From NCBI GenBank assembly GCA_029859485.1, contig JAOUDB010000150.1:1-6705 (forward strand): DNA of 6,705 bases, in the 5' to 3' direction. The notes under the pieces are model-generated. The model was not told the origin of the DNA. It did no database searches and saw nothing but the letters and a program-made list of their open reading frames with translations. The position numbers and the translations under genes were made by a program. How positions within the stretch are numbered: the first letter of the stretch is position 1; each line of letters begins with the position of its first letter. The DNA comes from Desulfuromonadales bacterium. GTDB taxonomy: Bacteria > Desulfobacterota > Desulfuromonadia > Desulfuromonadales > BM103. Positions 4,278 through 6,705 of the stretch are shown here, piece by piece.

Positions 4278-4976
4278 TCACCTGCCTTTAAAACCGATTC
4301 TTTGTGTTTTATCTTTTTCCTTCTGGATGAGTTTTCTGATAGCAACAGCTGCCTTGTCTTCAGTCAAAAGATGATCGGCAAGTGAGGAAACGAGCTCGTT
4401 ATATTTTGATCTCTCCTGCTCTGCAATTTTATAGTGCATTTGGTGGGTCAGTTCTCCCCAGGCATCTTGAAACATGGTTCGTATCTGTATTTCACAAGTC
4501 ATCTTACCGGCGACAATCTGATGTTTGTTTCCTTTATGAACAACCTGGTCATAGGTAACATCGCTAAGCACATGGATGGCGCGGTAGCCTGAAGGCTTAG
4601 GGTTTTCATTGTAGTCTTCAATTGAATCCGCCAAAATCGTGAGCCGCTTTGAATCCTGAAGAAGCTTGAGCATGTCGTAACAGTCATCTTGGAACCAACA
4701 AATAATACGTGCCCCTATGAGGTCATGAATAATGTCGTCGGGTAGACAAAATTCCGGCCATCCTTCTTTCTCCAGTTTTAGCAAAAAGTTCTTGAGCTCT
4801 TTGGTTCGACTAACAACCCTGATTGCTTTTCTGGGCAAACGGTTTTCAAGAGTACAGGCAAGGGCCAACTTATCAAGTTGAATATGCAAGAGTTGCCGGA
4901 TCGATTCAAGCTCCTCACCATAACGATGGTAGAAGCGTACGGCTCGCTGGGACAATTCTTCAGGAGTCATTGCCAT
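4278..4976 (-). CDS. RelA/SpoT-domain small alarmone synthetase
   Basis: The protein has 232 residues and carries only the RelA/SpoT synthetase fold. Visible motifs are SRTK at 56-59 (the R-x-K of the ATP-binding loop), DLIGARI at 85-91, KPSGYRAIH at 127-135, and CEIQIRTMFQDAWGELTH at 161-178, which holds the catalytic-type glutamate E162. The HD hydrolase domain and the TGS/ACT regulatory domains of long Rel proteins are absent. The reaction should be transfer of pyrophosphate from ATP to GDP or GTP, making (p)ppGpp in the cytoplasm. Some single-domain relatives are toxins that modify tRNA or make (pp)pApp; no antitoxin-like gene is adjacent, so that is less likely. GGGGAG nine bases before the ATG supports the start. 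The gene is flanked by a terminator upstream and the PEP-CTERM remnant downstream. No clear promoter was found. Confidence 0.87.
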   Translation of the reverse strand: MAMTPEELSQRAVRFYHRYGEELESIRQLLHIQLDKLALACTLENRLPRKAIRVVSRTKELKNFLLKLEKEGWPEFCLPDDIIHDLIGARIICWFQDDCYDMLKLLQDSKRLTILADSIEDYNENPKPSGYRAIHVLSDVTYDQVVHKGNKHQIVAGKMTCEIQIRTMFQDAWGELTHQMHYKIAEQERSKYNELVSSLADHLLTEDKAAVAIRKLIQKEKDKTQRIGFKGR

Positions 4977-5129
4977 ACGTTCTATCTCCCCTTCAAGATT
5001 TTATAGCGTCTCCTCTCCATGTAGTTGCCTAACAACGTCTTTTTTTAACTTTAGGGGATATAAGTGAAAAAGCAACGTTTCCTGTTTGCCCTGACGCTGA
5101 CAGATTGAAATCCTCATAAACCCTGCCAC

Positions 5130-5190
5130 ATTGTTTTAATTTTCAGAGGTGATGTGATCGAAGTGCTTACTAAAAACTCTGATAAATAAG
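5130..5190 (-). repeat. terminator-linked module, copy D
   Basis: CACATTGTTTT at the left and ACTCTGATAAATAAG at the right are 49 bases apart and adjoin the hairpin at 5195-5215. GCTTACTAAAAACTCTGATAAA closely matches copy E (GTTTACTAGAAACTCTGATAAA). Confidence 0.7.
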
Positions 5191-5215
5191 AACAGGCCCC
5201 CACTTTTAGGAGGCC
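5186..5215 (-). terminator. Rho-independent terminator of the 122-residue gene
   Basis: GGCCCCC (5195-5201) pairs with GGAGGCC (5209-5215), seven pairs including one G-T, around a seven-base loop. On the minus strand TGTTCTTATTTATC follows. It begins 29 bases after the stop codon at 5245. Its stem differs from the GGCCAC family, but the module behind it is the same. Confidence 0.8.
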
Positions 5216-5244
5216 GAGAGATTAAATTCTATATTATGACCACT

Positions 5245-5613
5245 TTAAAGCAGGGTGTCACCTTTGGTTTGGGCATCGAAAATAGACATAATCGAGTGGG
5301 CATTATAGGGACAAACGTAGGTATGTTTCTTGCCGTCCTTACCGAGACATCGCCACTCGATCGTGTCGCTCTTAGTAGCGACACGATGGTACAATTCTCC
5401 ACTAACGTTCTTTTGTAGTAAGTCCCACATCTCATCTTTGTCTAAGAGATCAAAATTCTCACAATCATGTCGTGACCGTTCGATCTGCAGATATCGGTCT
5501 ATTAAGTCGAAATCAACAAAATCATTTTCCTTACGCCACCATTTGATGAACTCTTTCCCTTCCTTCTTGCCTTGCTCAATGACTTTGAGAAAATCACTTT
5601 CACCCATGTTCAT
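5245..5613 (-). CDS. unrecognised 122-residue cytoplasmic protein
   Basis: I do not recognise a family. The first 70 residues are charged and helical (GKKEGKEFIKWWRKEN, DRYLQIERSRHD, DKDEMWDLLQKN) without a signal peptide or membrane segment. The last 50 look like a small sheet (GELYHRV, TIEWRCL, KKHTYVCPYNAHSI). C101 and H106, with H97 or C89, could bind a metal, but this is a guess. The start is secure: AAAGGAGG lies five bases before ATG at 5613. The gene has its own candidate promoter and its own terminator, so it is a stand-alone unit between the TSCPD gene and the alarmone synthetase. A perfect 11-bp inverted repeat lies inside the coding sequence (5360-5387). Confidence 0.8.
   Translation of the reverse strand: MNMGESDFLKVIEQGKKEGKEFIKWWRKENDFVDFDLIDRYLQIERSRHDCENFDLLDKDEMWDLLQKNVSGELYHRVATKSDTIEWRCLGKDGKKHTYVCPYNAHSIMSIFDAQTKGDTLL
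5360..5387. repeat. perfect 11-bp inverted repeat inside a coding region
   Basis: ATCGTGTCGCT (5360-5370) and AGCGACACGAT (5377-5387) are exact reverse complements with a six-base loop. They lie in codons for about residues 76-86 of the 122-residue protein (HRVATKSDTIE). No T-tract follows on either strand, so it is not a terminator. Confidence 0.85.
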
Positions 5614-5673
5614 GTCGTCCTCCTTTCTACAGTTTCTTTTGTCCTTAGTTTTGCATAACTGTTTAAGAATGAC

Positions 5674-5713
5674 TAACTAGTTAAATTGTAGCACTTTAAT
5701 AGTCTTGGTAAAG
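5674..5713 (-). promoter_or_regulatory. candidate promoter and operator of the 122-residue gene
   Basis: On the minus strand TGC-TACAAT (5685-5693) is an extended -10 element. A weak -35 (TTTACC) lies 16 bases upstream, and a better TTGACT lies 21 bases upstream. The perfect palindrome TAACTAGTTA (5674-5683) starts one base after the -10 box and covers the expected start site, where a repressor would block transcription. The leader would be about 65 bases. Confidence 0.42.
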
Positions 5714-5753
5714 TCAAGGAGAAGATATGGAATAAGTATCGGGTTTGGGACTT

Positions 5754-5797
5754 TGCGAGAAGATGTTTACTATTTGTTTACTATTTGTCTTCTCGCA
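5754..5797. repeat. 10-bp inverted repeat enclosing a duplicated 11-mer
   Basis: TGCGAGAAGA (5754-5763) and TCTTCTCGCA (5788-5797) are exact reverse complements. The 24-base loop is TGTTTACTATT twice in tandem (5764-5774, 5775-5785) plus TG. The right arm ends where module copy E begins. It may be a binding-site cluster or a remnant of a small mobile element. Confidence 0.8.
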
Positions 5798-5860
5798 TTG
5801 TTTTGGATGTTAGAATTTAGATCATCAAAGCCGTTTACTAGAAACTCTGATAAAAAATAA
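5797..5860 (-). repeat. terminator-linked module, copy E
   Basis: GCATTGTTTTGG at the left and ACTCTGATAAAAAATAA at the right are 50 bases apart and adjoin the hairpin at 5863-5884. Its right half is nearly identical to copy D. Confidence 0.7.
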
Positions 5861-5884
5861 AAGGCCACCCGTTTCCAGGTGGCC
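5854..5884 (-). terminator. Rho-independent terminator of the TSCPD gene
   Basis: GGCCACC (5863-5869) and GGTGGCC (5878-5884) form a perfect 7-bp stem. On the minus strand TTTTATTTTTTATC follows. It starts 39 bases after the stop codon at 5924. Confidence 0.85.
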
Positions 5885-5923
5885 ATAATCATGTTGCTTA
5901 ATACGGTTCTCAAAAAATAATTG

Positions 5924-6178
5924 TCAGGATGCCTTCTTTAGAAGCATCGCTTCAAGAGCATTAGCTAGCTGATCGGGGCAACTGGTTTCTCCGCGACAAG
6001 CGATACCTTTAAGCTGTGAAATTACATCTTCTACAGGCATGCCTTTTAGCAGCATGGAAAGGCCAGTTGTGTTGCCACTACAGCCGCCAACAAACTTAAC
6101 TTCTTTTATTTTTTCAAAATCAATTTCTATTTCAATGGATCGAGCACATGTTCCTTGGGTGGTAAAGGTTGTCTTCAC
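5924..6178 (-). CDS. TIGR03905-type TSCPD domain protein
   Basis: The protein has 84 residues. The family pattern is complete: an early strand with cysteine (TTQGTCARSIEIEID, C11), FVGGCSGNTTGLSMLLKGM with C33, ISQLKGIACRG with C61, and the name-giving TSCPD at 65-69. TSCPD domains also occur at the C-terminus of vitamin B12-dependent ribonucleotide reductases, and the conserved cysteines suggest metal or iron-sulfur binding. The role of the free-standing form is not known. I chose GTG at 6178 because AGGAG lies six bases upstream and the resulting length and MKTTFTTQG start fit the family. A GTG at 6211 would add eleven unlikely residues. The gene is single, following the Lon terminator and carrying its own. 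Confidence 0.9.
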   Translation of the reverse strand: MKTTFTTQGTCARSIEIEIDFEKIKEVKFVGGCSGNTTGLSMLLKGMPVEDVISQLKGIACRGETSCPDQLANALEAMLLKKAS

Positions 6179-6256
6179 TGATTTCTCCTGGCGGCTATAG
6201 GTCTGACTCACAAAAAGACCGTCAAAGTATATGGATTACTGAATGTTGTCAACCAC

Positions 6257-6289
6257 AGAAAAGGCCACTTGGAGTTAATCCTAGTGGCC
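6257..6289 (-). terminator. Rho-independent terminator C, ending the Lon transcript
   Basis: GGCCACT (6263-6269) pairs with AGTGGCC (6283-6289), and after one mismatch GGA pairs with TCC, leaving a five-base loop. On the minus strand TTTTCTGTGG follows. It is about 155 bases past the Lon stop codon, with the 69-bp repeat in between. Confidence 0.7.
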
Positions 6290-6299
6290 ATAAATTTGC

Positions 6300-6368
6300 G
6301 TATTAAAGTGCTTCCTAAATACCGCCATCAATAATAAGTCGTTTTTTGTCTCAGAAGTCGTGACTTAT
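6300..6368 (-). repeat. 69-bp interspersed repeat, copy C
   Basis: It matches copy A at 58 and copy B at 53 of 69 positions without gaps. Here it lies in what should be the 3' untranslated region of the Lon gene, directly before the hairpin. Unlike copies A and B it lacks the downstream ATTG-to-CTGATAAA module, because the TSCPD gene starts close by. Confidence 0.8.
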
Positions 6369-6445
6369 GGGGCTTTTCCCCTCTCTGGAAATTTATCGGC
6401 AAACTAAGAAAGAAGTTAAGGTGGATCATTGTCATCTACTGCTAT

Positions 6446-6705
6446 TTAGTCCTCGCTGTTTTTTGCCTCTTTCTGAAAACGCTGCACGATCCTGGTCATC
6501 TCCAAGAGACGTTGGTCAACCAGGTCGTTGACTGACCCTTTAGGCCAGCGCCCTTCTTTCTTGCGTTCTCCGGCTTTGACACCGGTCATGATTTCTATTC
6601 CCTGGTCGATGCTGGTAATACTCCAGATATGGAAATGACTTTTTTCTACAGCGGTAATGACCTCGGGCTTGAGCATCAGGTTCTTACGATTCGCCTCGGG
6701 GATAA
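6446..6705 (-). CDS. Lon-type ATP-dependent protease, C-terminal end, cut by the right edge
   Basis: Only the last 85 or so residues are present, and the frame runs off the right edge. The visible part begins IPEANRKNLMLKPEV and continues with EKSHFHIWSITSIDQGIEIMTGVKAGER, then RWPKGSVNDLVDQRLLEM. This is the end of the S16 (Lon) proteolytic domain: the IPEANRKNLML stretch, then F-I-I--ID-GIE-LTG--AG, then G-VN--V--RL. It is typical of the LonB/YcbZ-like AAA+ proteases rather than classical LonA. The catalytic serine and lysine lie upstream of the window and cannot be checked. These enzymes degrade proteins in the cytoplasm or at the membrane using ATP. An internal ATG at 6676 would make a 76-residue product but is inside the conserved domain, so it is not a start. 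Transcription probably ends at 6257-6289. Confidence 0.85.
   Translation of the reverse strand, partial: IPEANRKNLMLKPEVITAVEKSHFHIWSITSIDQGIEIMTGVKAGERKKEGRWPKGSVNDLVDQRLLEMTRIVQRFQKEAKNSED

Larger units (their letters stand above)
5614..5923. other. intergenic region between the TSCPD and 122-residue genes
   Basis: These 310 bases contain no gene. They hold the ribosome site and candidate promoter of the 122-residue gene, a TAACTAGTTA palindrome, a 10-bp inverted repeat with a duplicated 11-mer in its loop, module copy E and the TSCPD terminator. Confidence 0.6.

Noticed and set aside
5330..5680. Plus-strand frame of 116 codons
   Set aside because: It lies antisense to the 122-residue gene, whose AAAGGAGG ribosome site and terminator fix the minus strand as coding.
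5764..5785. Tandem 11-mers as a possible CRISPR fragment
   Set aside because: The two copies are directly adjacent with no spacer, are too short for a CRISPR repeat, and no cas gene is present.
6179..6211. Alternative GTG start of the TSCPD gene
   Set aside because: It lacks a ribosome site at the right distance, while AGGAG sits ideally before the GTG at 6178 inside this stretch.

Overview
The window looks like part of a chromosome from a Geobacter/Desulfuromonas-type member of the Desulfobacterota. That placement is an inference. It rests on a GEMM-I riboswitch whose conserved core resembles, from memory, the Geobacter 3',3'-cGAMP aptamers, and on a company of genes common in that group: a DUF4382 lipoprotein, a PEP-CTERM sorting tail, a Lon-family protease and a TSCPD protein. 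Base composition is moderate, with AT-rich intergenic DNA.

Every gene I can support lies on the minus strand, so transcription runs from high to low coordinates. In that order they are: the C-terminus of a Lon-type ATP-dependent protease (cut by the right edge), a TIGR03905-type TSCPD protein, an unrecognised 122-residue protein, a single-domain RelA/SpoT-type alarmone synthetase, a broken PEP-CTERM gene, about 1 kb without genes that holds the riboswitch and its long leader, a 62-residue lipoprotein, a 79-residue membrane protein, a DUF4382 lipoprotein, about 790 bp without genes, and the N-terminal half of a J-domain protein (cut by the left edge).

Most genes look like separate transcription units, because nearly every one is followed by its own hairpin and T-tract. 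The intergenic DNA is unusually rich. Six terminator hairpins share a GGCCAC-type stem. Four carry on their downstream side the same approximately 60-bp module (ATTG to CTGATAAA, 49-51 bases apart). Three carry on their upstream side a 69-bp repeat that is 77-84% identical without gaps. Together these form an interspersed, single-orientation repeat family built around terminators.

The clearest regulatory system is the GEMM-I aptamer at about 3014-3100. It overlaps a strong terminator and sits upstream of the small lipoprotein, with a candidate sigma-54 promoter and a foldable leader before it. The layout predicts a transcriptional ON switch answering to a cyclic dinucleotide. The best candidates for something not yet described are the terminator-linked repeat family, the structured gene-free DNA at 3120-3480, and the lipoprotein under riboswitch control.
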